Below, piece after piece: positions 35,010 through 43,534 of a DNA stretch of 64,000 nt; the first letter of the stretch is position 1, and each line of letters starts with the position of its first letter. A program made the translations under genes and the position numbers. The notes beneath the pieces were generated by a model. That model was not told where the DNA came from, made no database searches, and worked only from the letters and a program-made list of their open reading frames with translations. Origin of the DNA: Streptomyces rhizoryzae (GTDB lineage Bacteria; Actinomycetota; Actinomycetes; Streptomycetales; Streptomycetaceae); assembly GCF_023155275.1 (NCBI RefSeq), contig NZ_JALMUV010000037.1:1-64000 (forward strand), in the 5' to 3' direction.

Positions 35010-36446
35010 ATGGGATCCACCTCAGAAGTAGGCCGCCGCGATCTGGTCAAGCGGGCGGCGGCCCTGGGAATTCTCTCCGTACCGGCCGTCGGCGCCCTGA
35101 CGTCCTGCGCCACCGGCGGCGGGGGCGGTTCCGACGGCGGCGGCACCGAGAACAAGGGCGCGACCTCCGCGCAGAATCCGCTCGGGGTGAAGAAGGGCGC
35201 GCCGCTGGAGGCGTTCATCTTCAAGGGCGGCCTGGGCGACCAGTACGCCAAGGACGCCGAGGCGGACTACGACAAGGCCTACGGCACCACGGTCAAGCAC
35301 ACCGGCACCCAGCAGATCGGGCCGAAACTCCAGCCGCGCTTCGCCGGCGGAAATCCGCCCGATCTGATCGACAACTCCGGCGCCGACCACCTGGACATGA
35401 ACAAGCTGTCCGCGCAGGGCCAGTTGCAGGACCTCGCCGCACTGCTCGACGCCCCCTCGCTGGACGACCCGAAGAAGAAGGTCCGGGACACGCTCTACCC
35501 CAGCACCATCGAAAAGGGCAAGCACAAGGACGCCTTCGACGTCTTCTACTACGCCTTCACCGTCTACGGCACGTGGTATTCCGGCAAGCTCCTGAAGGAC
35601 CGGGGCTGGACCTATCCCACCTCGTTCGACGAGATGCTCTCGCTCTGCGCGGAGATCAAGAAGGCCGGGCTCGCGCCCTGGACGTACCCCGGGAAATACC
35701 CCTACTACGTCCACTTCAACTTGTTCGCGCAGATCGCCAAGATCGGCGGTCTGGACAAGTGGATCGCCATCGACAACCTCGAACCGAACGCCTGGACCGG
35801 CAACGACGCGGTCAAGCAGGTCGTCGGCTTCTACGAGGAACTGGCCGCCAAGGGGTATTTCCTGGCCGGCAGCCAGGGCCTTACGCACATTCAGTCGCAG
35901 ACCGCCTGGACCCGCGGCAAGGCGGTCTTCATCCCCAACGGCTCCTGGGTGGAGAACGAGGCCGCGCCCACCACCCCGGCCGACTTCGGCATGGCCGTCG
36001 GCCCGCTCTTCGACGGCGGCAGCGGCGACCGCATGCCGCACGGCACCCTGCGCGCCGAACCCAGTGAGCCGTTCATCGTCGCCAAGGGCGGCAAGAATCC
36101 GCTCGGCGGAATGGAACTCCTGCGCATTATGGCCTCCAGGAAGCACGCGCAGAATTTCGCCACCAAGGTCAAGTCGCTCACCGCCGTCCAGGGCGCCACC
36201 GACGGAATGCAGCTCTCGCCCGGCCTGGCATCCGCCGCCCAGGCCGTCAAGGCCGGCGGGAAGAACCTCCTGATGATCCAGCTTCAGGAGTGGTACCCGA
36301 AGCTGACCGACGAAAAGCTGGGCGGTCTGACCAGCCAGCTGCTCACCGGTGAACTGAAGGCCGCCGACTGGATCAAGAAGGCCCAGCAGTACGCGGACGA
36401 GGTCGCCAAGGACGATTCGGTCACCAAGTTCCACCGCGCTTCCTGA
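35010..36446 (+). CDS. ngcE: ABC-transporter sugar-binding lipoprotein NgcE
   Basis: 478-residue extracytoplasmic solute-binding protein (family 1) for N-acetylglucosamine or N,N'-diacetylchitobiose uptake, by family and gene order. The N-terminus has twin arginines (GRRDLVKRAAALG), a hydrophobic stretch and the lipobox LTSC, pointing to Tat export and lipid anchoring. A Gly/Ser-rich linker follows, then the binding fold (AFIFKGGLGDQYAKDAEADY and later RGKAVFIPNGSWVENE). ATG at 35010 is chosen with GAGG about 9 bases upstream; a TTG at 35004 is possible. It is followed by two permease genes (61- and 11-bp gaps) but no ATPase, which fits reliance on a shared ATPase such as MsiK. A weak DasR-like site lies upstream. 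Confidence 0.9.
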   Translation: MGSTSEVGRRDLVKRAAALGILSVPAVGALTSCATGGGGGSDGGGTENKGATSAQNPLGVKKGAPLEAFIFKGGLGDQYAKDAEADYDKAYGTTVKHTGTQQIGPKLQPRFAGGNPPDLIDNSGADHLDMNKLSAQGQLQDLAALLDAPSLDDPKKKVRDTLYPSTIEKGKHKDAFDVFYYAFTVYGTWYSGKLLKDRGWTYPTSFDEMLSLCAEIKKAGLAPWTYPGKYPYYVHFNLFAQIAKIGGLDKWIAIDNLEPNAWTGNDAVKQVVGFYEELAAKGYFLAGSQGLTHIQSQTAWTRGKAVFIPNGSWVENEAAPTTPADFGMAVGPLFDGGSGDRMPHGTLRAEPSEPFIVAKGGKNPLGGMELLRIMASRKHAQNFATKVKSLTAVQGATDGMQLSPGLASAAQAVKAGGKNLLMIQLQEWYPKLTDEKLGGLTSQLLTGELKAADWIKKAQQYADEVAKDDSVTKFHRAS

Positions 36447-36507
36447 CCGGATTCCCGGCCGGGAGTCCGGCCACGTTCCACCGCTGACGAGGGAGGGCCG
36501 GGGAGCC

Positions 36508-37431
36508 ATGCGCCACGGCAAGTACCGATTCATCGTGGGGTTCCTGGCCCTGCCTCTGCTGCTCTACGGGATCTTCGTGATCTCGCCGTTCGTCCAGGCG
36601 TTCCAGATTTCCACCACGGAATGGAGCGGTCTGCGCGGCACCGCCAAGGGCGTCGGGCTGGCCAACTACGGAAAACTGCTGCACAGCGACGAATTCTGGA
36701 ACGCACTCGGCCACAACGTCATCATGCTGGTGCTGGTGCCGATCGCGACCCTGGCCCTCGGGCTGTTCTTCGCGTTCATGCTGAACGTGGGCGGCCGGGC
36801 CCGGCGCGGCGCGGTCGTCACCGGCGTCCGCGGCGCGGCGTTCTACAAATTCGTCTATTTCTTCCCGCAGGTCATCTCGATCACCATCATCTCGGTGATC
36901 TGGTTCAACATCTACAATCCCGATCCGCACGACGGCATGCTCAACTCGCTGCTCGGCGCCTTCGGCCTGGATTCCCTCCAGAGCGCCTGGCTGGGGGAGG
37001 GGCGGCTCGCGCTGGCCTGCATCATGGTGGTGATGGTGTGGGCCAATGTCGGCTTCTACGTGGTGCTGTTCTCCGCCGCCATGGCCTCCATACCCCGGGA
37101 GATCTACGAGGCCGCGCTGCTGGACGGCGCCGGCCGCTCGCACACCTTCTTCCGGATCACCCTGCCGCTGCTGTGGGACACCGTGCAGACGGGCTGGGTC
37201 TACATGGGCATCATCGCGATGGACGCCTTCGCGCTGGTCCAGATCATGTCGGTCAACATGGGCGGTCCGGACGGCGCGACCGACGTCGTTCCGCTCCGCC
37301 TCTACCTCACCGCCTTCCGCGACAGCCAGTTCGGGTACGCGGCGGCGATGGGCGTGGCGATGCTCGTCGTCACGCTGCTGTTCGCCGTCCTCACGATGCG
37401 CTTCGCGCGCCGTGAGCGGATCGAGTTCTAG
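36508..37431 (+). CDS. ngcF: ABC-transporter sugar permease NgcF
   Basis: 307-residue MalF-type permease with six membrane segments. The cytoplasmic EAA loop is EIYEAALLDGAGRSHTFFRI in the second half. It pairs with NgcG to form the membrane channel for amino-sugar uptake. ATG at 36508 follows GGGAGGG and GGGAG. It is the second gene of ngcEFG and is read from the same transcript as the binding protein. The specific sugar is inferred from synteny with the S. coelicolor ngc locus. Confidence 0.9.
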   Translation: MRHGKYRFIVGFLALPLLLYGIFVISPFVQAFQISTTEWSGLRGTAKGVGLANYGKLLHSDEFWNALGHNVIMLVLVPIATLALGLFFAFMLNVGGRARRGAVVTGVRGAAFYKFVYFFPQVISITIISVIWFNIYNPDPHDGMLNSLLGAFGLDSLQSAWLGEGRLALACIMVVMVWANVGFYVVLFSAAMASIPREIYEAALLDGAGRSHTFFRITLPLLWDTVQTGWVYMGIIAMDAFALVQIMSVNMGGPDGATDVVPLRLYLTAFRDSQFGYAAAMGVAMLVVTLLFAVLTMRFARRERIEF

Positions 37432-37442
37432 GGGCAGGGCGC

Positions 37443-38321
37443 ATGACGACGACCAAGACCACCGCGGCCCGGCCGCGCCGCACCCACGCGGGCGGCACCC
37501 TCAACGTCTTCTCGCACGGCATCCTCTTCGTCTGGGCGCTGATGGTGGGGCTCCCGCTGCTGTGGGTGCTGTGGAGCTCCTTCAAGAGCAGCGGCGACAT
37601 CCTCACCACCCCGTGGTCGCTGCCCGGCAAGCTGCACGGGGAGAACTGGGCCAACGCCTGGGAGAAGGCCAACATCGGCAAGATGTTCCTCAACACCCTC
37701 ATCGTGGTGGGCGGTTCGCTCACCGGGACGATGGTGCTGGGCTCCATGGCCGGCTACGTCCTGGCCCGCTTCGACTTCCCCGGCAACCGCGTCATCTACT
37801 ACCTCTTCGTCGCCGGGATGTCCTTCCCGGTCTTCATGCTGGTGATCCCGCTGTTCTTCGTCCTGCGGGACTTCCCCGGGATCCCGCTGCTGGCGACGTA
37901 CCAGGGCCTGATCGCGGTCTACATCGCCTACTCGCTGCCGTTCACGGTCTTCTTCATGACCGCCTTCTTCCGCACCCTGCCGACCTCGGTGGCGGAGGCC
38001 GCGATGATCGACGGGGCCTCGCACGCCCGGACGTTCTTCCAGGTCATGCTGCCGATGGCCAAACCGGGCCTGATCAGCGTGGGGATCTTCAACTTCCTGG
38101 GGCAGTGGAACCAGTACCTGCTGCCGATGGTGCTCAACCAGGACGAGGACAAGTACGTCCTCACCCAGGGCCTGGCCAACCTCGCGCTCCAGCAGGGCTA
38201 CCAGGGCGACTGGGGCGGGCTGATGGCGGGCATGATGATTGCGATGCTGCCGGTGCTGCTGGTCTACGTGATCTTCCAGCGGCAGGTGCAGGCCGGACTG
38301 ACCGCCGGGGCGCTCAAGTAG
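37443..38321 (+). CDS. ngcG: ABC-transporter sugar permease NgcG
   Basis: 292-residue MalG-type permease with six membrane segments and the EAA loop SVAEAAMIDGASHARTFFQV. The N-terminal 20 residues are a Thr/Arg-rich cytosolic tail. It starts 12 bp after ngcF, with GGGGCAGGGC before the ATG. No ATP-binding subunit follows; instead the ROK regulator gene comes after a 214-bp gap with its own promoter signals. Confidence 0.9.
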   Translation: MTTTKTTAARPRRTHAGGTLNVFSHGILFVWALMVGLPLLWVLWSSFKSSGDILTTPWSLPGKLHGENWANAWEKANIGKMFLNTLIVVGGSLTGTMVLGSMAGYVLARFDFPGNRVIYYLFVAGMSFPVFMLVIPLFFVLRDFPGIPLLATYQGLIAVYIAYSLPFTVFFMTAFFRTLPTSVAEAAMIDGASHARTFFQVMLPMAKPGLISVGIFNFLGQWNQYLLPMVLNQDEDKYVLTQGLANLALQQGYQGDWGGLMAGMMIAMLPVLLVYVIFQRQVQAGLTAGALK

Positions 38322-38395
38322 CGCCCGCGGGGCGGCTCCTGCCCGGCCGGGCCGCCCCGGCGCGCGCCCCGGTCCCGGCCCCGGTCCGCCCGGTG

Positions 38396-38409
38396 GTCAA
38401 CGCCTTGAC
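38396..38409. promoter_or_regulatory. Inverted repeat GTCAA-CGCC-TTGAC before rok7B7
   Basis: Perfect 5-bp arms that overlap a possible -35 (TTGACG, 38405-38410). A second AT-rich patch with TTCACATGTTGAA (38440-38452) follows. Either could be an autoregulatory ROK site. Confidence 0.35.
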
Positions 38410-38535
38410 GGGACTTCCCCGCCGGAGTTCTGCTTAGAGTTCACATGTTGAATTCGTAGCCGCCCCTCGACGACGCGGGTGCGGCCGGCGGGCAGTCGTC
38501 GCACTGCCCGCCCGCAGGCGGGAGTGGATGAGTCG

Positions 38536-39735
38536 ATGGAGACTCCGGGGTCGCAGTCCTCGCTGCACCGGGCCAATCTGGAGCGGGTCGTCCGGGCGGT
38601 GCGCATGGCGGGCTCGCTCACCCAGGCGGAGATCGCCCGGAGCACGGGGCTGTCCGCGGCCACCGTCTCCAACATCGTTCGTGAGTTGAAGGACGGCGGC
38701 ACGGTGCAGGTGACGCCCACCTCGGCGGGCGGCCGCCGGGCGCGCAGCGTCTCGCTGTCCGGGGACGCCGGCATCGTGGTGGGCGTCGATTTCGGCCATT
38801 CCCACCTGCGGGTGGCGGTCGGCAATCTCGCGCACGAGGTGCTCGCCGAGGAGGCCGAGCCGATCGACGTGGACGCCTCCGCGGCCGAGGGCTTCGACCG
38901 GGCCGAGCAGCTGGTCAGCCGGCTGATCGAGCGGACCGGCGTCGGCCCGGGCAAGGTCATCGGCGTCGGCCTGGGCGTCCCCGGCCCCATCGACGTCAAG
39001 TCCGGCACCCTCGGCTCGACCGCGATCCTGCCGGGCTGGGCCGGGACCAAGCCCGGCGAGGAGCTGTCCGGGCGGCTCGGCGTCCCGGTCCACGTCGACA
39101 ACGACGCCAACCTCGGCGCGCTCGGCGAGCTGGTCTGGGGCGGCGGCCGCGGCGCGGCGGACCTGGCCTACATCAAGGTGGCCAGCGGCGTCGGCGCCGG
39201 CCTGGTGATCAGCGGCCAGATCTACCGCGGACCGGGCGGCACCGCCGGTGAGATCGGGCACATCACGCTCGACGAGTCCGGCCCGGTCTGCCGCTGCGGC
39301 AACCGCGGCTGCCTGGAGACCTTCACCGCCGCCCGCTACGTCCTCCCGCTGCTCCAGCCCAGCCACGGCCCCGGCCTGACCATGGCGCGGGTGGTCCAGT
39401 TGGCCCGGGACGGCGATCCGGGCTGCCGCCGGGTCATCGCGGACGTGGGACGGCACATCGGCAGCGGGGTGGCGAACCTCTGCAACCTGCTCAACCCGAG
39501 CCGGGTGGTGCTCGGCGGCGACCTCGCGGAGGCCGGCGAGCTGGTCCTCGCCCCGATCCGGGAGTCGGTGTCGCGGTACGCGATCCCCAGCGCCGCCCGC
39601 CAGCTGAGCATCGTCCCCGGCACGCTCGGCGGCCGGGCAGAAGTGCTGGGCGCCCTGGCCCTGGTGCTGAGCGAGATGGGCGATTCCTCGCTGCTCGACA
39701 CGGCCCCGGACGCGGCCGCCTCCGCCATGGTGTGA
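38536..39735 (+). CDS. rok7B7: ROK-family transcriptional regulator Rok7B7
   Basis: 399-residue ROK repressor. It has an N-terminal winged helix (about 15-65, with GSLTQAEIARSTGLSAATVS), then the sugar-kinase-like domain with the phosphate motif VGVDFGHSH and the zinc-binding CRCGNRGCLE near 252-261. Position between ngcEFG and xylFGH matches Rok7B7 (SCO6008), which in S. coelicolor is reported to affect xylose transport, carbon catabolite control and antibiotic output (from memory). ATG at 38536 is preferred, with GGGAG about 11 bases upstream; an in-frame GTG at 38524 is the alternative. The effector is unknown; the kinase-like domain suggests a sugar or sugar phosphate. Confidence 0.9.
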   Translation: METPGSQSSLHRANLERVVRAVRMAGSLTQAEIARSTGLSAATVSNIVRELKDGGTVQVTPTSAGGRRARSVSLSGDAGIVVGVDFGHSHLRVAVGNLAHEVLAEEAEPIDVDASAAEGFDRAEQLVSRLIERTGVGPGKVIGVGLGVPGPIDVKSGTLGSTAILPGWAGTKPGEELSGRLGVPVHVDNDANLGALGELVWGGGRGAADLAYIKVASGVGAGLVISGQIYRGPGGTAGEIGHITLDESGPVCRCGNRGCLETFTAARYVLPLLQPSHGPGLTMARVVQLARDGDPGCRRVIADVGRHIGSGVANLCNLLNPSRVVLGGDLAEAGELVLAPIRESVSRYAIPSAARQLSIVPGTLGGRAEVLGALALVLSEMGDSSLLDTAPDAAASAMV

Positions 39736-39762
39736 CGGGCTTCCGTTCACACCTATAACGCA

Positions 39763-39776
39763 TGGCACCGTTGTCA
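39763..39776. promoter_or_regulatory. LacI-like element TGGCACCGTTGTCA before xylF
   Basis: Twelve of 14 bases match 34577-34590 in the GH92 promoter. It lies 98 bp before xylF and just upstream of the AT-rich stretch TTAAGAATTTA. A common regulator of the mannosidase and the xyl operon is possible. Confidence 0.45.
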
Positions 39777-39873
39777 TCTCGTTAAGAATTTACTCCTTGA
39801 CCATCGCGGGGCGGCCGAGTTGACTTCCAGCCACCTCGGCCGCAACGACGCGGCCATGTCAGGGAGGCACCGC

Positions 39874-40977
39874 ATGAACGAGCGCACGCATGTGTGGACG
39901 CGCCGTGTCGTCATAGCCACCGCCGCCGTCTCGATGGCCCTTTCCGTGGCCGCCTGCGGCAAGGCGGGCGACGGCGGTAAGGGCGGCGGCGACGGGAGGA
40001 CCATCGGCCTGCTGCTGCCCGAGAACAAGACCACCCGCTACGAGACCTTCGACCGCCCGCTGATCACCAAGAAGATCCAGGCGCTCTGCCCCGACTGCGA
40101 GGTCAAGTACAACAACGCCGACCAGGACACCCAGAACCAGAAGAAGCAGTTCGACGCGCTGATCACCCAGGGCGTCAAGGTGATCATCCTGGACCCGGTC
40201 GACTACAAGGCCACCCGGTCGTGGGTGAACCGCGCCGCCAAGCAGGGCGTCAAGGTCATCGCCTACGACCGCCTGGCCGAGGGCGAGATCTCCGCCTACG
40301 TCTCCTACGACAACGAGAAGATCGGCCGCCTCCAGGGCGAGGCGCTGGTCAAGGCGCTGGGCGACCGCGCCGCGGACAGCAATGTCGTCATGATCAACGG
40401 CTCGCCGACCGACGCCAACGCGCCGTTCTTCAAGAAGGGCGCCCACAGCGTCCTCGACAAGCAGGTCAAGAAGGTCGTCTACGAGCAGGACATCCCCGAC
40501 TGGTCCTCGGACGAGGCGAACAAGAAGATGAGCGCCGCCATCGACGCGCTCGGCAAGGACGGCTTCCAGGGCGTCTACTCGGCCAACGACGGCATGGCCG
40601 GCGGCATCATCACCGCGCTCCGCCAGCAGGGCATCAAGGTCCCGGTCGGCGGCCAGGACTCCGAGCTGGCCGGCCTCCAGCGGGTCCTGCGGGGCGACCA
40701 GGCGTTCACCATCTACAAGCAGATCCAGCCGCAGGCCGACACCACCGCGGAGATCGCGGTCCGGCTGCTCAAGGGCCGGCAGATCGACGCGCTCGCGCCG
40801 GCCAGGGTCGACAGCCTCAGCGGCGAGGTCAAGGGCATCCCCGCCAAGCTGTACGACGCCCGGGTCGTGACCAAGGACAACATCGCCGCCACGATCCTCA
40901 AGGACAAGGTCTACCGGGCGAGCCAGCTCTGCACCGGCGACACGAAGGCGGCCTGCGCGGCGGCGGGCATCAAGTAG
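39874..40977 (+). CDS. xylF: ABC-transporter substrate-binding lipoprotein XylF
   Basis: 367-residue periplasmic-binding-protein (family 2, xylose/ribose type) lipoprotein. The signal peptide ends in the lipobox SVAAC, followed by a Gly/Lys-rich linker and GRTIGLLLPENKTTRYE. The ligand-hinge region includes GVKVIILDPVDYKA and GVYSANDGMAGG. ATG at 39874 has AGGGAGG 6 bases upstream. First gene of xylFGH, downstream of rok7B7. Xylose is the expected ligand from the family and from the S. coelicolor locus; ribose or another pentose cannot be excluded. Confidence 0.9.
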   Translation: MNERTHVWTRRVVIATAAVSMALSVAACGKAGDGGKGGGDGRTIGLLLPENKTTRYETFDRPLITKKIQALCPDCEVKYNNADQDTQNQKKQFDALITQGVKVIILDPVDYKATRSWVNRAAKQGVKVIAYDRLAEGEISAYVSYDNEKIGRLQGEALVKALGDRAADSNVVMINGSPTDANAPFFKKGAHSVLDKQVKKVVYEQDIPDWSSDEANKKMSAAIDALGKDGFQGVYSANDGMAGGIITALRQQGIKVPVGGQDSELAGLQRVLRGDQAFTIYKQIQPQADTTAEIAVRLLKGRQIDALAPARVDSLSGEVKGIPAKLYDARVVTKDNIAATILKDKVYRASQLCTGDTKAACAAAGIK

Positions 40978-41093
40978 CACGGCGGCCCGGCCGCCCTCCC
41001 CGCCCCCGGCCCGGCCGGCCGCCGCGCCGGGGGCCGCACACCCCCCGCACCACCATTCCCGCCGCAGCGGCGGCGGCGAAGGAGATGATTCAC

Positions 41094-41897
41094 GTGTCCG
41101 CTCCGCCCGTGCTGGCGTTGCGCGGCGTCTCCAAGCGGTTCGGCGCCGTGCAGGCGCTCACCGACGTCACGCTGGAGATCCGCGCCGGTGAGGTGGTCGC
41201 CCTGGTCGGCGACAACGGCGCCGGAAAGTCCACCCTGGTCAAGACCGTCTCGGGCGTCCACCCGGTCGACGACGGGGCGATCGAATGGCAGGGCGCGCCG
41301 GTCCGCATCGGCAAGCCGCACGACGCCCAGGCGCTCGGCGTCGCCACCGTCTACCAGGACCTCGCGCTCTGCGACAACCTCGACGTGGTCGCCAACCTCT
41401 ACCTCGGCAGCGAGCTGCGCACCGCCGGCGTCCTCGACGAGATCGCCATGGAGAAGCGGGCCAAGGAGCTGCTGGACACCCTGTCCATCCGCATCCCCAG
41501 CGTCCGGATCCCGGTCGCCGCGCTCTCCGGCGGCCAGCGGCAGGTCGTCGCCATCGCCCGCGCGCTGATCGGCGACCCGAAGGTCGTCATCCTCGACGAA
41601 CCGACCGCCGCGCTCGGCGTCGAGCAGACCGCCCAGGTCCTCGACCTGGTGGAACGGCTCCGCGAGCGCGACCTCGCGGTCGTCCTGATCAGCCACAACA
41701 TGGCCGATGTACTGGCCGTCGCGGACCGGGTCGCGGTGCTGCGGCTGGGCCGCAACAACGGGGTCTTCGACGTCGCGGACACCACCCACGAGGAGATCGT
41801 CGCCGCCATCACCGGCGCGTCGGACAACGCTGTCACCCGGCGCACGGCCCGCACCGGCCGGCGCACCGGCCGGCCGGCGAAGGAGGCCAGGGCATGA
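41094..41897 (+). CDS. xylG: Sugar ABC-transporter ATP-binding protein XylG (single domain)
   Basis: 267-residue ATPase with Walker A GDNGAGKST at 39-47, signature LSGGQRQ near 144-150 and Walker B VVILDEPTAAL. CUT2 sugar ATPases in enterobacteria are usually about 500 residues with two cassettes; this one has a single cassette. GTG at 41094 is chosen because AAGGAG ends 9 bases upstream and the ATG at 41085 directly abuts it. It overlaps xylH by 4 bp (ATGA). It energises XylH for pentose uptake. Confidence 0.92.
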   Translation: MSAPPVLALRGVSKRFGAVQALTDVTLEIRAGEVVALVGDNGAGKSTLVKTVSGVHPVDDGAIEWQGAPVRIGKPHDAQALGVATVYQDLALCDNLDVVANLYLGSELRTAGVLDEIAMEKRAKELLDTLSIRIPSVRIPVAALSGGQRQVVAIARALIGDPKVVILDEPTAALGVEQTAQVLDLVERLRERDLAVVLISHNMADVLAVADRVAVLRLGRNNGVFDVADTTHEEIVAAITGASDNAVTRRTARTGRRTGRPAKEARA

Positions 41898-43174
41898 GCG
41901 AGCAGCAGACCACCGGGACCGCGCCCCCGGCCCCGGCCCCCGCCCCGGCCGCCACCGACCCCCGCCTGCTGGTCAGGGAGAAAGGATTCGCCGGCTACCT
42001 GGAGGAGTTCGCCCGCCGGATCCGCGGCGGCGAGCTGGGCTCCGTCCCGGTCATCGTCGGCCTGCTCGTCATCGCCGTCGTCTTCCAGTTCAAGAACCGC
42101 CACTTCCTCTCCGCCGACAGCCTCACCAACATCGGGGTCTACACCTCCGGCATGGGGATCATGGCCGTCGGCATCGTCTTCGTCCTGCTGCTCGGCGAGA
42201 TCGACCTCTCGGTCGGCTCGGTGGCGGGCGTCGGCGCGGCGGTCTGGGCGGTGCTCAGCGTCACCCACGGGGTCGACGACTGGCTCGCGGTGCTGATCGC
42301 GGTGGCCGCCGGCGGCGTCATCGGCCTCCTGCACGGCTTCTTCTTCGCCCGGATCGGGGTGCCCGCCTTCGTCGTCACCCTCGCCGGCTTCCTGGGCTGG
42401 AGCGGCCTCCAGATCTGGCTGATGGGCAAGGAGGGCTCCATCAACACGCCCAGCGGCAGCGTGGTGGAGGACCTCACCGGCTACTACTTCGAGGACAAGG
42501 CGTGGGCCTACGGCCTGGCGCTGGTCGCGGTCCTGGCCTACGCGGGCTCGCTGCTGCTGGACACCCGGCGGCGCCGGGCCGCCGCCCTGCCGTTCCGGCC
42601 GCTCGGCGAGATCGCGCTGCGCACCGGTGCGGTCGCGGTGATCGCCTTCGCCGTCGCCTACGTCCTCAACGAGCCGTCCGGCGCCCGCGGGCTGCCGCTC
42701 GCCCTGGTGCTCTTCCTCGCCGTCCTGGTGCTCGCCGACTTCGTGGTCCGCCGCACCGGCTACGGCCGGCGGATCTTCGCGGTCGGCGGCAACGCCGAGG
42801 CGGCCCGCCGGGCCGGTATCAACGTCGACCGGGTCCGGATCACGGTCTTCGGGATCTCCGGCATGCTCGCCGCCTTCGGCGGCCTGTTCATCGCCAGTCT
42901 CTCCGGCGGCGCGACCAAGAACCTCGGCTCCGGCAACACCCTGATGAACGTGATCGCGGCGGCGGTCATCGGCGGCACCAGCCTCTTCGGCGGCCGCGGC
43001 AAGATCTGGTCCGCGCTGCTGGGCATGCTGGTCATCCAGTCGATCCAGCAGGGCCTGAACCTGCTCGGCATGGCCAGCGAGATCCAGTACATGATCACCG
43101 GCGCGGTCCTGCTCGCCGCCGTGGTCATCGACTCGGTGTCCCGGCGGACCCAGAAGACCGCGGGGCGCACCTGA
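41894..43174 (+). CDS. xylH: Sugar ABC-transporter permease XylH
   Basis: 426-residue RbsC/XylH-type permease with about ten to twelve membrane segments. Recognisable stretches are GEIDLSVGSVAGVGA, GRRIFAVGGNAEAARRAGI and GTSLFGGRGKIWSALLG. A 60-residue Pro/Ala-rich cytosolic N-terminus precedes the first helix. It overlaps xylG by 4 bp, so translation is coupled. The last codons lie inside the first unit of a 46-bp tandem duplication that also covers the stop. Confidence 0.92.
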   Translation: MSEQQTTGTAPPAPAPAPAATDPRLLVREKGFAGYLEEFARRIRGGELGSVPVIVGLLVIAVVFQFKNRHFLSADSLTNIGVYTSGMGIMAVGIVFVLLLGEIDLSVGSVAGVGAAVWAVLSVTHGVDDWLAVLIAVAAGGVIGLLHGFFFARIGVPAFVVTLAGFLGWSGLQIWLMGKEGSINTPSGSVVEDLTGYYFEDKAWAYGLALVAVLAYAGSLLLDTRRRRAAALPFRPLGEIALRTGAVAVIAFAVAYVLNEPSGARGLPLALVLFLAVLVLADFVVRRTGYGRRIFAVGGNAEAARRAGINVDRVRITVFGISGMLAAFGGLFIASLSGGATKNLGSGNTLMNVIAAAVIGGTSLFGGRGKIWSALLGMLVIQSIQQGLNLLGMASEIQYMITGAVLLAAVVIDSVSRRTQKTAGRT

Positions 43175-43273
43175 CCGCGGGTTTGTCGGTCGTCCGCGGC
43201 GGCGCTCCTGGCGCACCTGACCGCGGGTTCGTCGGTCGTCCGCGGCGGCGCTCCTGGCGCACCTGACCGCGGG
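43165..43273 (+). repeat. 46-bp tandem duplication at the xylH stop
   Basis: Two full units (43165-43210 and 43211-43256) differing by one base, plus a 17-bp partial third (43257-43273). Each begins GCGCACCTGACCGCGGG. The first contains the last xylH codons and its stop; the later ones are noncoding. The rest of the 360-bp gap to dxs holds a terminator and the dxs leader. Confidence 0.9.
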
Positions 43274-43342
43274 CCGGCCGGGCGGCGCGCCGCCCCCGCC
43301 GTGTCATAGGACGGCAACAGTCTCCGGGAAACGCCCGGGGAA

Positions 43343-43375
43343 CGGCCCCCGCCGGGCGGCTCCCGGCGGGGGCCG
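43343..43375 (+). terminator. Terminator after xylFGH
   Basis: Stem CGGCCCCCGCCGGG (43343-43356) with CCCGGCGGGGGCCG (43362-43375), 5-base loop, 170 bp after the xylH stop. It separates the xyl operon from dxs. Confidence 0.8.
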
Positions 43376-43534
43376 CGCCGTGCCCGGAAGGCCGCCGTGA
43401 CAGGCGGAAACCCGGCTCCGGGGCCGGTTTCACCCGAGTGACACACATCGCGAGGCCCGGCCGCGCCGGCGGCGGACGCGACATTAGACTCATCTGATCG
43501 GCAAGCTCGACCTACGGCAGCAAGGAGGCATGGG

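Noticed and set aside
38479..38535. Upstream start for the ROK regulator at 38479
   Set aside because: The extra residues are Arg-rich noise over the promoter; the HTH is complete from the ATG at 38536.
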